A stretch of 64,000 bases of DNA from Prochlorococcus sp. AG-418-F08. GTDB taxonomy: Bacteria; Cyanobacteriota; Cyanobacteriia; PCC-6307; Cyanobiaceae. Positions within the stretch are counted from its first letter, which is position 1. Every line of letters starts with the position of its first letter. The translations under genes were made by a program, and so were the position numbers. Location of the stretch: positions 1 through 64,000 of the forward strand of contig QCLV01000003.1 in the NCBI GenBank assembly GCA_003214295.1, read 5' to 3'. Positions 1 through 11,104 of this stretch are shown one piece after another. The notes beneath the pieces were generated by a model. It worked only from the letters and a program-made list of their open reading frames with translations. It had not been told where the DNA came from and made no database searches.

Positions 1-408
1 ACAAAGTATGAAGGTAATGGGGTTGATGAAAAACTTTTAAAAATTACTGAGGATATGACAGGAACTTTAATTACAGCCGATTACAATCTTTCTCAGATTG
101 CTGAAGTTAAAGAATTAAAAGTTATGAATTTGAGTGATTTAGTTATTGCTTTACGTCCAGAAGTACAACCAGGAGAATCACTTAACATAAAAATCGTAAG
201 AGAGGGCAAAGAAAAAATGCAAGGCATTGGATATTTAGATGATGGAACAATGGTTGTGATTGATGAAGCAAAGAATTTTGTGGGTAGCAGATTAGATATT
301 GTTATCACAGGAGCACTACAAACTCCTACAGGAAGAATGGTCTTTGGAAAACTGATAAATAATCCTGAGTCAAACAAATCTTTTAAATCACCAGCGACAC
401 AGGGCTAA
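1..408 (+). CDS. PIN/TRAM-domain protein, C-terminal part (5' end outside window)
   Basis: Frame 1 is open from base 1; the C-terminal TRAM-like segment (VQPGESLNIKIVREGKEKMQGIGYLDDGTMVVIDEAKNFVG) resembles cyanobacterial YacL-type PIN/TRAM proteins. Confidence 0.75.
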   Translation, partial: TKYEGNGVDEKLLKITEDMTGTLITADYNLSQIAEVKELKVMNLSDLVIALRPEVQPGESLNIKIVREGKEKMQGIGYLDDGTMVVIDEAKNFVGSRLDIVITGALQTPTGRMVFGKLINNPESNKSFKSPATQG

Positions 409-439
409 ATCTAGCTAGAATCAAATCAATCTTAATTTT

Positions 440-1111
440 GTGATACAAATGACTGTATCTGCTCCTTATTACGGCGAAAACACCGTCATGAGGACTCCTC
501 CCCCGGATCTACCTTCTCTCTTACTTAAAGAGAGAATTGTCTATCTTGGTTTGCCATTATTTTCAGATGATGATGCGAAAAGACAACTAGGAATGGATGT
601 TACAGAGCTAATCATTGCTCAACTTCTTTATCTAGAGTTTGAAGATCCAGAAAAGCCAATCTATTTCTATATAAATTCAACTGGGACAAGTTGGTACACT
701 GGTGATGCAGTTGGTTTCGAAACCGAGGCTTTCGCTATCTGCGACACAATAAGCTACATCAAACCCCCTGTACACACTATCTGTATAGGTCAAGCGATGG
801 GAACTGCTGCAGTTATTCTCTCATCTGGGACAAAGGGGCACAGAGCTGCTCTTCCACATGCCTCTATTGTTTTACACCAACCTATAAGCGGAGCGAGAGG
901 TCAAGCAACTGATATTCAAATAAGAGCAGAGGAGGTTTTGAAAAATAAAAAATCAATGCTAGAGATCCTTTCACGTAATACCGGAAAGACTATAGAAGAA
1001 CTTTCTAAAGACTCTGACAGGATGAGTTATCTCAACCCTCAAGAAGCTTTAGATTATGGAGTTATCGATAGAATTCTCACTAGTCAAAAAGATCTACCAA
1101 ATAAAATTTAA
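440..1111 (+). CDS. clpR: ClpR, non-catalytic ClpP-like subunit
   Basis: ClpP fold with [17 protein letters not shown] in place of the catalytic ASMGA motif; located directly upstream of a catalytic ClpP. Confidence 0.88.
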   Translation: MIQMTVSAPYYGENTVMRTPPPDLPSLLLKERIVYLGLPLFSDDDAKRQLGMDVTELIIAQLLYLEFEDPEKPIYFYINSTGTSWYTGDAVGFETEAFAICDTISYIKPPVHTICIGQAMGTAAVILSSGTKGHRAALPHASIVLHQPISGARGQATDIQIRAEEVLKNKKSMLEILSRNTGKTIEELSKDSDRMSYLNPQEALDYGVIDRILTSQKDLPNKI

Positions 1112-1137
1112 TTCTCACAAACAATTATCTTAAAACC

Positions 1138-1749
1138 ATGCCAATAGGAACACCAAGCGTCCCATACAGACTTCCCGGAAGTCAATATGAAAGATGGGTT
1201 GACATCTATACAAGACTAGGTGTTGAAAGAATTCTTTTTCTTGGACAAGAAGTTAATGATGGTATCGCAAATAGCCTTGTTGCACAAATGCTTTATCTAG
1301 ATTCTGACGACAATTCAAAACCTATCTATTTATATATTAATAGCCCTGGAGGATCAGTAACTGCGGGGTTGGCCATATATGACACTATCAAATACGTAAA
1401 AAGTGATGTAGTAACCATTTGCGTAGGACTCGCAGCCTCGATGGGTGCGTTCCTATTAGCCGCTGGCACAAAAGGTAAAAGAGTTGCTTTGCCGCATAGC
1501 AGAATAATGATTCATCAACCCCTAGGAGGGACATCTCAACGCCAAGCAAGTGATATTGAAATAGAAGCTAAAGAAATTTTAAGAATCAAAGATATGTTAA
1601 ACGTGTCTATGGCAGATATGACAGGTCAATCATTCGAGAAAATTGAAAAGGATACTGATAGAGATTATTTTCTAAGTGCGCAAGAGGCAAAAAACTATGG
1701 CCTAATTGATAGAGTAATTACACATCCAAGCGAAGCAAATCAGTCTTAA
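1138..1749 (+). CDS. clpP: ATP-dependent Clp protease proteolytic subunit
   Basis: [19 protein letters not shown] and [10 protein letters not shown] catalytic motifs. Confidence 0.95.
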   Translation: MPIGTPSVPYRLPGSQYERWVDIYTRLGVERILFLGQEVNDGIANSLVAQMLYLDSDDNSKPIYLYINSPGGSVTAGLAIYDTIKYVKSDVVTICVGLAASMGAFLLAAGTKGKRVALPHSRIMIHQPLGGTSQRQASDIEIEAKEILRIKDMLNVSMADMTGQSFEKIEKDTDRDYFLSAQEAKNYGLIDRVITHPSEANQS

Positions 1750-1859
1750 ATTTTCTAAATAAATTTTTTACTTTTCATTTTTAAATTAATAATTTCTTGG
1801 CTTATTTACACCTTTAATGTCTAAAATATTAATTATCAAATGTAAAGAAGCTACAACTA

Positions 1860-2849
1860 ATGACTCAACTCTTTTACGACACTGACGCAGATCTAAGTCT
1901 CTTAAATAATAAAACAATAGCAATTATTGGATATGGTTCACAAGGTCATGCACATGCCCTAAATCTTAAAGATAGTGGTATGGATGTTATTGTCGGATTA
2001 TATAAAGGAAGTAAGTCTGAAAGCAAAGCTATTAAAGATGGCCTAGAAGTATTTAGTGTTTCTGAAGCTTGCGAAAAAGCAGACTGGATTATGATTCTCC
2101 TCCCAGATGAGTTTCAGAAAGATGTTTATCTTAAAGAAATAGAACCAAACTTAAAAGAAGGAAAGATATTAAGTTTTGCTCATGGCTTTAATATTAGATT
2201 CGGACTTATCAAACCTCCTAGTTTTGTTGATGTTGTAATGATTGCCCCAAAAGGACCAGGTCACACGGTTCGTTGGGAATATCAGAATGGTCAAGGTGTT
2301 CCTGCATTGTTCGCAGTTGAGCAGGATTCTTCTGGCAGTGCAAGATCATTGGCAATGGCTTATGCTAAAGGGATTGGAGGAACGCGAGCTGGGATACTTG
2401 AAACAAATTTCAAAGAAGAAACGGAAACTGATTTATTTGGCGAACAAGCGGTTTTATGCGGAGGCTTATCAGAACTTGTTAAGTCAGGCTTCGAAACTCT
2501 TGTAGAAGCAGGATATCAACCAGAACTTGCATACTTCGAATGTTTACATGAAGTTAAACTAATTGTTGATTTAATGGTGAAGGGAGGTTTATCTCAAATG
2601 AGAGATTCCATATCGAATACTGCAGAATATGGAGATTATGTAAGTGGCAAAAGACTTATCAATAGTGAAACAAAGAAAGAAATGCAGAAAATTCTAAAAG
2701 ATATTCAAGATGGAACTTTCGCTAAGAATTTTGTAGAAGAATGCGACAAAAATAAACCCTTAATGACAAAATTGAGAGAAGAGAATTCAAAGCATGAAAT
2801 TGAGAAAGTAGGTAAAGGACTGCGCTCCATGTTCAGTTGGCTGAAATAA
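1860..2849 (+). CDS. ilvC: Ketol-acid reductoisomerase
   Basis: [45 protein letters not shown] motifs. Confidence 0.97.
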   Translation: MTQLFYDTDADLSLLNNKTIAIIGYGSQGHAHALNLKDSGMDVIVGLYKGSKSESKAIKDGLEVFSVSEACEKADWIMILLPDEFQKDVYLKEIEPNLKEGKILSFAHGFNIRFGLIKPPSFVDVVMIAPKGPGHTVRWEYQNGQGVPALFAVEQDSSGSARSLAMAYAKGIGGTRAGILETNFKEETETDLFGEQAVLCGGLSELVKSGFETLVEAGYQPELAYFECLHEVKLIVDLMVKGGLSQMRDSISNTAEYGDYVSGKRLINSETKKEMQKILKDIQDGTFAKNFVEECDKNKPLMTKLREENSKHEIEKVGKGLRSMFSWLK

Positions 2850-3865
2850 ATTTATTTTTAATATTTCTTGGATCAATCGGTTTTGATTTATTGATCGGCG
2901 ATCCAAGATTTTTAATCCACCCTGTTCAAATAATTGGTTTTTATATAAAAAAATTATCTGATTACCTCATAAATAATTTTGGAGAAAATAAAAAGATATT
3001 ATTTTGGGGTGGTTTGGTTGTCTCGATATCTACTATTGGAATTAGTTTTACTTTTGGGAAATTGATAGAACTCATTTACGTGCAATTAGGAAATCATTTA
3101 TTTAGTGGATTGTTGATTTTTTTCGGACTTTCAAGTTGTATTGCGACAAAGGGGCTCATTTCAAGTGTTAAAGAGATTGTAGAGCTAACAAAACCCAAGG
3201 AAATTAATAACCAAAACAAGATAATAATTCAAGAGAAGGTTCAAAGAATAGTAAGTAGGGATGTAAGTTCATCTTCTATAGAACATCTTTTGAGATCTAG
3301 TACAGAGAGTCTTACTGAAAATTCTGTTGATGGAATATTTGGCCCATTATTCTGGATTTTTATTGGAATCGTTTTTATGAAGTTTTCAATTTTCCTGCCA
3401 GGACCTTTATCTCTTGGTTTTTCATATAAAGCAATAAGTACTCTAGATTCAATGATCGGCTATAAATATGATTACTTTAAATATTTAGGTTTTTTTAGTG
3501 CAAAAATCGAAGATATTTTTACGTTTGTTCCTTCAAGATTAGTGTTAATTACATTGCCTTTAGTCGGTTCGAATATTAATGAGTACATACCAATTATAAA
3601 AAAAAGTTATCTTGATGGTAAAAAATATGATTCACCTAATGCTGGCATTTCAGAGGCTATATTTGCTTATATTTCCGATATAAAATTAGGAGGGAAAAGT
3701 AAATATAAAAATGAACTTATTGAAAAGCCAATAATTAATGAAACTGGAAATAATTGCACTGGAGAGAAAATTAAATTAATTTGTCAATTAATTCTAAAAT
3801 TACTTTTTTTATGGATAATAATTTTTGTCTTTATTTTTTTTATAATTTCGAACTTAATTGAATAA
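2837..3865 (+). CDS. cobD: Adenosylcobinamide-phosphate synthase (CobD/CbiB)
   Basis: [19 protein letters not shown] and [15 protein letters not shown] motifs; start overlaps the ilvC 3' end by 13 nt. Confidence 0.9.
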   Translation: MAEINLFLIFLGSIGFDLLIGDPRFLIHPVQIIGFYIKKLSDYLINNFGENKKILFWGGLVVSISTIGISFTFGKLIELIYVQLGNHLFSGLLIFFGLSSCIATKGLISSVKEIVELTKPKEINNQNKIIIQEKVQRIVSRDVSSSSIEHLLRSSTESLTENSVDGIFGPLFWIFIGIVFMKFSIFLPGPLSLGFSYKAISTLDSMIGYKYDYFKYLGFFSAKIEDIFTFVPSRLVLITLPLVGSNINEYIPIIKKSYLDGKKYDSPNAGISEAIFAYISDIKLGGKSKYKNELIEKPIINETGNNCTGEKIKLICQLILKLLFLWIIIFVFIFFIISNLIE

Positions 3866-3907
3866 TAAATTAGTTTAAAAATTATTAATATAGAAAAAAA
3901 CGACCCT

Positions 3908-4153
3908 ATGAAAGAAAAAAACTCTCCAATAGAAAATCAAAATGATGATTTTACTAATAAATCATCAACTGATAGTACATCCTCAAAATGGGTAGACAAC
4001 AAAGGTGATGAAGTAAAAAATGTTTTTGGATTCAATAGCAGTGCTGAGCTTGTGAATGGTAGAGCAGCTATGATCGGATTCTTAATGCTCATATTAACCG
4101 AGTTGGTTTTTAGCGGTAGACCTGTTACTTCTTCAATTTTTGGTATCAATTAA
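3908..4153 (+). CDS. hli: High light-inducible (Hli/CAB-like) protein
   Basis: AELVNGRAAMIGFLMLILTELVFSG, ExxNxR chlorophyll-binding helix. Confidence 0.88.
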   Translation: MKEKNSPIENQNDDFTNKSSTDSTSSKWVDNKGDEVKNVFGFNSSAELVNGRAAMIGFLMLILTELVFSGRPVTSSIFGIN

Positions 4154-4155
4154 AA

Positions 4156-4368
4156 ATGGACGAAAAAAAATCTAATCCAATTAAAGTATTCCTGTACATA
4201 TCTTTATGGGTAATAATTTGGGGAACAATAGGATCTTTTATAGATTATCCTCTTTATAAAAATAAAATTTACTTAGAAGGAAGCATATATCAGTATCTTA
4301 CTTTCACAATTACAGCGTTAATTTCAATTATATGTGCAAATTTTTTCTATAAAAAATTTAATTTATAA
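4156..4368 (+). CDS. Conserved small membrane protein
   Basis: 70-aa ORF with two predicted TM segments, directly downstream of hli. Confidence 0.6.
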   Translation: MDEKKSNPIKVFLYISLWVIIWGTIGSFIDYPLYKNKIYLEGSIYQYLTFTITALISIICANFFYKKFNL

Positions 4369-4620
4369 AAATTTGTACCTAAATTTCTTAATAACTTTAG
4401 CTGGCTCTTTCTTGTCATTTGACTCATAAAGTATCCACTGATGCGTTTCAATATCATGATCACAGCCAAAAGTTCCAGATAGGTTATCGTATCCTGCAAG
4501 ATATGAATGGCAATACTGATCAGCCTCAAAAGCAGAGTCATAACCGGTAAGAAAATATATTAAAACTAGAAGTATTGCAAACAAAAAGAATAATTGTAAA
4601 ACTAAATTAAATACCTTCAT
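4363..4620 (-). CDS. Hypothetical single-TM protein
   Basis: 85-aa ORF, N-terminal TM; convergent with the preceding ORF. Confidence 0.55.
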   Translation of the reverse strand: MKVFNLVLQLFFLFAILLVLIYFLTGYDSAFEADQYCHSYLAGYDNLSGTFGCDHDIETHQWILYESNDKKEPAKVIKKFRYKFL

Positions 4621-4677
4621 AAGAATTTCTAAAATTTAAATATATCATTTAAAAAAATTTTTCGATCAAAAAAAAAA

Positions 4678-4941
4678 TTAACGCCCAACGTTAAAAACAA
4701 AGTCATGGAATGCTTGATTCTTTAAGTAAAGGATAACTAGCAATACTAAAATTATATTTAAGCCTATTACTAATGATCCAAAAATATTTATTTGTTTTTT
4801 ACCTGGCAAAGTGTAAGTAAATTTCTTGCCTTTTAAAAAAGCAGCTAAGCCTTTTTTTTCTTTTTTTGATTCTTTTATTTCAGCTTCATTTTTAAGATCA
4901 TTATCAGAGAAACCTTTTACCATTAACAAATAAAATAACAA
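4678..4941 (-). CDS. Hypothetical membrane protein
   Basis: 87-aa ORF, C-terminal TM (IFGSLVIGLNIILVLLVILYL). Confidence 0.5.
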   Translation of the reverse strand: MLFYLLMVKGFSDNDLKNEAEIKESKKEKKGLAAFLKGKKFTYTLPGKKQINIFGSLVIGLNIILVLLVILYLKNQAFHDFVFNVGR

Positions 4942-4978
4942 ATTTATAATATTCCAAAAAAAGTAATTATTTTAATAA

Positions 4979-5290
4979 TTAACAATTTTTAATCACATTT
5001 GGAATCATAAATGAAATTCTATCATTGGAGAAATTTTTAAAAAAATAAGCCTCAATAATTTCCGACTGTAAACCCAATAAACTAGATTGACATTTGAATC
5101 TATTTTGATCAAAAACCACTAATTGAAATTTTTCTATTTCAGAAACTAACTCTTTACACTCTTGAGTTTGAGAACCTTTAATACATTGACTAGATTTTTT
5201 TATAATCGAAGACTTTATTGGTATTGCTTCTGCCAAAAGAGAACCAGATAATAATAAAAATTTCAGAAATAAAATAGTGAATACTTTCAT
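4979..5290 (-). CDS. Hypothetical secreted protein
   Basis: N-terminal signal peptide-like sequence and several Cys. Confidence 0.5.
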   Translation of the reverse strand: MKVFTILFLKFLLLSGSLLAEAIPIKSSIIKKSSQCIKGSQTQECKELVSEIEKFQLVVFDQNRFKCQSSLLGLQSEIIEAYFFKNFSNDRISFMIPNVIKNC

Positions 5291-5367
5291 TAATTCTTAT
5301 TACATAAATTTTTAAAATATATTTTAAATTTTAGTAGAAAAATTACACAGTATATTATTGCAATTCA

Positions 5368-5394
5368 TAAAAAAGGTGCTCTTTTAGAACACCC
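5368..5394 (-). terminator. Rho-independent terminator downstream of hup
   Basis: On the minus strand GGTGTTCT-AAA-AGAGCACC followed by TTTTTT. Confidence 0.7.
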
Positions 5395-5428
5395 GATATA
5401 GTTAAGGAAATATTAGAGCTTCAGAATA

Positions 5429-5704
5429 TTAGCCTTGAACACTATCCTTAAACTGTTTACCTGCTGAGAAAGTAGGAACTCTTTTTGCAGGAATTGCGAT
5501 CTTTTCGCCAGTCTTAGGGTTTAAACCCTGTCTAGCAGAACGATCTCTTGGCTCAAAAGAACCAAATCCTAGTATGGAAACTTTTTTGCCATCAACTACT
5601 GAATCAACAATAGTTTTAATAGTCGCATCAACTATTGAAGAAACAACTGTTTTTGTTTCCCCAGTTTGAGCGGACACAGAATTTACTAAATCAGCTTTGT
5701 TCAT
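5429..5704 (-). CDS. hup: DNA-binding protein HU
   Basis: MNKADLVNSVSAQTGETK...GFGSFEPRDRSARQGLNPKTGEKIAIPAKRVPTFSAGKQFKD; start assigned to the internal MNKADL rather than the longer ORF. Confidence 0.95.
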   Translation of the reverse strand: MNKADLVNSVSAQTGETKTVVSSIVDATIKTIVDSVVDGKKVSILGFGSFEPRDRSARQGLNPKTGEKIAIPAKRVPTFSAGKQFKDSVQG

Positions 5705-6332
5705 TGAATTGTTGTGTAAAGCAGAGATTAAATAGACAAGAGTTTTAATCAAGTCTAAAAACCCCGAACTTGCACATCATATGGAGCAAATACGAATACG
5801 GCAACCGAAAATGCCGGCAGCGCAAAGCTTTATACAAATTCAAGGGACATTTTTAGCTTTATTATTTAACTTTGAAGTCACAAATTTTTCTTCTATAAAA
5901 TAGAATCTCTTTATCTAGAAAACGACCAAACCCATTGTGAATAAAGGGTTTAGCCTTGAAAATTTCTTATTAATTTCTCATGAAAAAAAATTCCGAAGGT
6001 AATGAGGTTAAGATTTTTGAACTATTTATTATAATTTATTAATTTTCAGATATATTTCCTTCTCATCACATGGAACAGCTGAATTTGTATTTTGAAATCA
6101 AGAAAAATCTTGTTCTCTTATCATTAAAATCTCCCTCAAAATGATCTTCTTAACTGAGCAGATGGATAAAGAAATGGAAAAAAGTTAGAAAATATACTTT
6201 GTCTGAGTTTTAATTGAGTTATTTATTGAAACCTTAAATTTGAGTTTTTTTTTATTTTTACATCTATTATTCAAATATGAGTAATTTTGAATAAATTATC
6301 TAATTATTTAATTTATTAATGATAAGGAGACA

Positions 6333-8366
6333 GTGAATAATATCAATAAAGGGAACCCGTTTCCTTTAGGAAGCACTCAAACTACACAAGGTGTTAACTT
6401 TTCCCTAATAGCCACAAATGCAGAATATGTAGAAATACTATTATTTGACAAAGAGGACTCTCCTCTTCCAAAAACTATAATAAAATTAGATAAAAATCAT
6501 AATACAGGTCCATACTGGCATGCAGAAATAAAAAATCTAAATAAAGGTTCTATTTATGCTTTTAGAGTAAAACAAAAGTGTAATGCAATAAATAGTAATT
6601 ACGAAAATAAAGTACTACTTGATCCTTGTTCAAGGGGTATTACTGGATGGGGAAGTTATAAAAGAGAAAATGCATTAAAATCGAAAGAAAATACAGATTC
6701 TTGTCTTAAAAGCGTTGTTTGCGATAGAAAATTGTTTAATTTTAAGGATTATCCAAGACCGAAACATTCCTGGGAAGAAACAATTATTTATGAACTCCAC
6801 ATTCAAGCATTTACTGAATCAACTGATAACGATGAAAGTTGTTTTGATAAATTCCTAAAAAAAATTTCGTATCTCAAAGAACTAGGCATCACAACAATTG
6901 AATTACTTCCAATTTTTTGTTTTGATCCAACTGATGCCCCTAATGGTCTAAAAAATTTTTGGGGTTACAGTCCAATCAATTGGTTTACGCCGCATTTTGA
7001 ATATCTTTCCAATGAATCCGCTGAAAAGAATAGAGAGGAATTTAGAAGATTTGTAGAAGAATGTCATAAAGCAAACATTGAAGTCATTTTAGATGTTGTA
7101 TACAATCACACATCTGAAGGGGATTCTCAAGGACCTGCGATATCTTGGAAAGGTATAGATGAAAATCTTTACTACTTTATCGGGGAAGATAAAAATTATC
7201 AGGATGTATCTGGTTGTGGGAATACTATTGCAGCAAACAGGGGCTTAGTTAGAAAACTAATAATTGAATCGTTAAAGTGTTGGTCTAGTGAATTTGGAGT
7301 TGATGGTTTTAGATTTGATTTAGGAATTGCTTTATCGAGAGGAGAAAATCTCTCTCCTCTCGATAATCCTCCAATATTCGAAGATATAGAATGTGAACCC
7401 GAACTGGTTGATATCAAGTTAATAAGTGAACCATGGGATTGTGGTGGTTTATATAAATTAGGTGATTTCCCATCTAAAAATACTTTCACTTGGAATGGTC
7501 ATTTTAGAGATGACTTGCGGAGATTTTGGAAGGGAGATAAAGATACAGCTTGGAATATGAGCGATAAAATAACGGGCTCTCCATCTATTTACAAAGAAGA
7601 TAATATTTTCCCAAAATCAATAAATTTTATTACTTCACATGATGGATTCACTCTAAAAGATTTAGTAACATTCAATAGAAAACATAATTTTGCCAATAGA
7701 GAACAAAATAGAGATGGCGATAATCATAATAATTCTTGGAATCATGGTACGGAGGGACCAACTACAAACTTATTAATCAATGATTTAAGAAAAAGACAAC
7801 AAAAAAATCTCATTTTAAGTTTATTTGTCTCTAAAGGTGTTCCCATGATTCTTATGGGTGATGAGATAGGAAGATCACAGGGAGGAAATAATAATACTTG
7901 GTGCCAAAATAATTTATTGAGTGGGATGAATTGGGATCATGCTCAACAAGATTTGGAATTATTAGAATACTTTAAATACGTTATAAAAATTCGAAAAAAA
8001 CTAATTAACATTTTTAATCCATCATTCTTACCTAATAATAAAAACAGTGAAAATATTCCAAAATATCATTGGCATGGAACACAGTTAAATAGCCCTGACT
8101 GGAGTAGCTGGTCTCATACAGTTGCTTTTAGCATTAACAAAGGAAAAACGAATCCTTTGGTCTGGATAGGTTTAAATGCATATTCAAAAAGTATCGATTT
8201 CCCCTTGCCAAATTGTGAATATAATTGGTTAAAGGTTATTGATACAAGCATGTCTGAGATTTTTGAACCCTTAACTATTAATGAAAAATCTATTTCTATA
8301 AAGAGTAGAAGCTCTTTATTAATAATTTCAGAAGAAGTATTTGGAGCAAAAAATAATATATTCTAA
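6333..8366 (+). CDS. glgX: Glycogen debranching enzyme / isoamylase (GH13)
   Basis: VILDVVYNHTSEG, DGFRFDLGIAL, ISEPWD, FITSHDGFTLKDLV motifs; GTG start. Confidence 0.92.
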   Translation: MNNINKGNPFPLGSTQTTQGVNFSLIATNAEYVEILLFDKEDSPLPKTIIKLDKNHNTGPYWHAEIKNLNKGSIYAFRVKQKCNAINSNYENKVLLDPCSRGITGWGSYKRENALKSKENTDSCLKSVVCDRKLFNFKDYPRPKHSWEETIIYELHIQAFTESTDNDESCFDKFLKKISYLKELGITTIELLPIFCFDPTDAPNGLKNFWGYSPINWFTPHFEYLSNESAEKNREEFRRFVEECHKANIEVILDVVYNHTSEGDSQGPAISWKGIDENLYYFIGEDKNYQDVSGCGNTIAANRGLVRKLIIESLKCWSSEFGVDGFRFDLGIALSRGENLSPLDNPPIFEDIECEPELVDIKLISEPWDCGGLYKLGDFPSKNTFTWNGHFRDDLRRFWKGDKDTAWNMSDKITGSPSIYKEDNIFPKSINFITSHDGFTLKDLVTFNRKHNFANREQNRDGDNHNNSWNHGTEGPTTNLLINDLRKRQQKNLILSLFVSKGVPMILMGDEIGRSQGGNNNTWCQNNLLSGMNWDHAQQDLELLEYFKYVIKIRKKLINIFNPSFLPNNKNSENIPKYHWHGTQLNSPDWSSWSHTVAFSINKGKTNPLVWIGLNAYSKSIDFPLPNCEYNWLKVIDTSMSEIFEPLTINEKSISIKSRSSLLIISEEVFGAKNNIF

Positions 8367-8367
8367 A

Positions 8368-8438
8368 AGCGGGCGGCGGGAATCGAACCCGCATCTTCAG
8401 CTTGGAAGGCTGAGGTTTTACCACTAAACCACGCCCGC
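8368..8438 (-). tRNA. tRNA-Gly(TCC)
   Basis: GCGGGCG acceptor stem, TCAGC-CTTCCAA-GCTGA anticodon arm, GGTTCGATTCC T-arm on the minus strand. Confidence 0.96.
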
Positions 8439-8499
8439 AATAAGTAAAAGATTTACCATTGCAATAATACATTATCAAACAATCAACAAAGTAAAAAGA

Positions 8500-9897
8500 T
8501 TGGAAAATTCACACTCGAAAAAAAATATTACAAAATCGACAACAAGATTAATGTTCTCCTATGGGTTAGGAGATGCAGGCACAGGTTTGGTGGCGACACA
8601 ATTTGGTTTTTTTCTTTTCAAATTCTTTATTTCGGCTGGTTTACCTGTAATAATTGCAGGTTCATTATTGATGTTAATAAAGATATGGGATGCAATAAAT
8701 GATCCGTTAATTGGATGGTTAAGTGATCGTACAAAATCAAGATGGGGTCCCAGAATACCTTGGATGGTGGCCGCATCTGTTCCCCTTGGTTTCTCTTTAG
8801 CTGCAATATGGTGGACCCCAACGGGTTCAGTACTATATAAAACGATTTATTATGCCATAATTTCTATAATTGTAATGACTGCTTATACAAGTATTAATCT
8901 TCCTTTTGCAGCTCTATCAACTGAAATTTCTGAAAAAACAGCTATAAGAACAAGGTTAAACGCTTCCAGATTTACCGGGTCAATAATTGCAGGACTAACT
9001 GGCTTAATAATTGCTGGATTTGTTTTAGGCACTGAAGGATCAGCAAATAATGATTATTTTTTAATGGGTAAAATAAGTGGATGTATTGCAGTTGCTGCAA
9101 CATTAATTTCTTGTTGGGGATTGGCTCCATTCGCAAAAAAAGCGAGAAGGCCATCAGGCAAAATAGAAACCATAACACTTCAATTCAAAAGGATCTTTAG
9201 AAACAAAAAATTTCTCAAAGTTATTACACTTTATATTCTTCTATGGTGCGCCTTACAACTGATGCAAACTGTGGCGTTAATCTATGTAGAGGATGTGCTT
9301 AGGGTGCCAGCAGATATTGCAAAATGGATCCCGATACCTTTCCAAATTAGCGCTTTAGTAGGTTTACAAATATGGACCAGAGTATCAAATAAATTAAATA
9401 GGATTTCAGCATTAAATTATGGAGCGATTATATGGATTATTTCATGTACGGCAGCTTTATTTTTACCTTCATTATCAAAAATTTCCGGCGTTGGAGATAT
9501 TTTATTCCTAAATGCCGGTAACATTTTTCTGTTCATTCTTTTAATTTTCATCATCTGTTTTATCGGCATTGGAGCTTCAACCGCTTTTCTTATTCCTTGG
9601 TCACTACTTCCTGATGCAATAGACGAAGATCCAGAGAAACCAGCAGGACTATATACTGCTTGGATGGTACTTATTCAGAAGATTGGTATCGCTTTTAGTG
9701 TTCAATTATTAGGATTTTTATTGTATTTATCTGGTTATCAATCATGCTTTGTTGATAAAGATGGTCTAGATATTTTGGAACAATGCTACTCAGCACAATT
9801 AACTATTAGGTTATGTATTGGCTTTATACCCTCAATATTGGTAATAATTGGTCTTTTAATCATGAGAAAATGGGATCGAAAATTAATTTCGAACTAA
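8500..9897 (+). CDS. MFS transporter, GPH/MelB-like sugar:cation symporter family
   Basis: SYGLGDAGTG...DAINDPLIGWLSDRTKSRWGPRIPWM signature, about 12 TM; TTG start. Confidence 0.88.
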   Translation: MENSHSKKNITKSTTRLMFSYGLGDAGTGLVATQFGFFLFKFFISAGLPVIIAGSLLMLIKIWDAINDPLIGWLSDRTKSRWGPRIPWMVAASVPLGFSLAAIWWTPTGSVLYKTIYYAIISIIVMTAYTSINLPFAALSTEISEKTAIRTRLNASRFTGSIIAGLTGLIIAGFVLGTEGSANNDYFLMGKISGCIAVAATLISCWGLAPFAKKARRPSGKIETITLQFKRIFRNKKFLKVITLYILLWCALQLMQTVALIYVEDVLRVPADIAKWIPIPFQISALVGLQIWTRVSNKLNRISALNYGAIIWIISCTAALFLPSLSKISGVGDILFLNAGNIFLFILLIFIICFIGIGASTAFLIPWSLLPDAIDEDPEKPAGLYTAWMVLIQKIGIAFSVQLLGFLLYLSGYQSCFVDKDGLDILEQCYSAQLTIRLCIGFIPSILVIIGLLIMRKWDRKLISN

Positions 9898-9906
9898 TAT
9901 AGAGAT

Positions 9907-10662
9907 ATGTATTACCCTAAGTTTTTCAAAAGACTTTTAAACAGCTTAATCATTGGTGGGCAAGCAATTAATTTTATCTTTAGAGGTAAAATCTCCAAAA
10001 ATGATCTCTTTGACCAGCTAATGGAGTCAGGTCCTGGAAGTTTGTTAATTGTATTAATTACAGGAATAGCGGCTGGGACAGTCTTTAATATTCAAGTTGC
10101 ATCACAAATGACAAGCATGGGCGTATCAAGTGAAATAGGAGGTTTATTAGCAGTAGGAATGGCTAGAGAAATGGCTCCTCTTCTCACTGCTACTTTAATG
10201 ACCGGGAAAGTTGCCACTGCTTATGCTGCTCAACTGGGCACCATGAAAGTCACAGAACAAATTGAAGCTATAACAATGTTAAGAACTGAACCAGTTCAAT
10301 ATTTGGTAGTTCCCAGGTTACTGTCTATGGTAATAATGTCTCCAATACAGTGTCTTTTATTTTTATCTGTGGCTTTATGGAGTGGGCAAATTTGGAGCAC
10401 AATTTTTTATAAAGTTCCTCCAATAGTTTTTTGGACATCTGTAAGATCAGGTAATGTGAGCTTAACAAGTACCGATTTAACTTCAATGTTAATAAAGTCT
10501 GTAGTGTTCGGATTAATTATTTCAATTATTGCTTGTGGGTATGGACTCACAACTAAAGGGGGTCCAAAAGAAGTTGGAACAAGTACAACAGGCGCGGTTG
10601 TAATGACTCTCGTTACTGTATCTTTAATGGATGTACTATTAACTCACATTTTATTTGGGTAA
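9907..10662 (+). CDS. MlaE/YrbE-type ABC transporter permease
   Basis: MAREMAPLLTATLMTGKVATAYAAQLGTMKVTEQIEAI signature. Confidence 0.9.
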   Translation: MYYPKFFKRLLNSLIIGGQAINFIFRGKISKNDLFDQLMESGPGSLLIVLITGIAAGTVFNIQVASQMTSMGVSSEIGGLLAVGMAREMAPLLTATLMTGKVATAYAAQLGTMKVTEQIEAITMLRTEPVQYLVVPRLLSMVIMSPIQCLLFLSVALWSGQIWSTIFYKVPPIVFWTSVRSGNVSLTSTDLTSMLIKSVVFGLIISIIACGYGLTTKGGPKEVGTSTTGAVVMTLVTVSLMDVLLTHILFG

Positions 10663-11071
10663 TTCTATGTTTAACACTAAATCAAAAAAAGAAGAACCAG
10701 TAATAATATCTCCATCATTTCAATTACCAATAATTCTAATAGTTTTAAGTTTTATGCTTTTATTTTTGAATATTGGTTCTTTGCCAACAATAGTTTCTGC
10801 ATCTTTTAGCTTTTTTTTATTGCTTCAGTCATTTACCCTAAGGATAAAAATAACAAATGATGATTTTGTCGTTTTACAATTAGGTAAAGAAATTAGAATT
10901 TTTCCTTTCAAGAACTGGATATCATGGAAATTCTTTTTTCCAAAAATCCCAGGTATTTTTTATTTCAGAGAAAAGTCCAGTCCACATTTATTACCTATAT
11001 TATTCAATCCAAAACAATTAAAAGATGAACTCATAAAAAAAGTTGACTCCCTGGAAATTAAAAATTCTTAA
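10655..11071 (+). CDS. DUF3119-like membrane protein
   Basis: 138-aa ORF with two TM segments, overlapping the upstream permease; family name from memory. Confidence 0.65.
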   Translation: MGNSMFNTKSKKEEPVIISPSFQLPIILIVLSFMLLFLNIGSLPTIVSASFSFFLLLQSFTLRIKITNDDFVVLQLGKEIRIFPFKNWISWKFFFPKIPGIFYFREKSSPHLLPILFNPKQLKDELIKKVDSLEIKNS

Positions 11072-11104
11072 ATTTAGACTTTGCCTATCATCAAAATTAT
11101 TTAA

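Noticed and set aside
93-377. 94-aa minus-strand ORF opposite the PIN/TRAM gene
   Set aside because: Shadow ORF antisense to a clearly coding frame.
440-1749. Two adjacent ClpP-like genes as an unusual duplication
   Set aside because: clpR-clpP pairing is standard in cyanobacteria.
2242-2505. 87-aa ORF within ilvC
   Set aside because: Alternative frame of ilvC, no protein-family signal.
8296-8478. 60-aa minus ORF covering the tRNA-Gly
   Set aside because: It reads through the tRNA; the tRNA explains the sequence.
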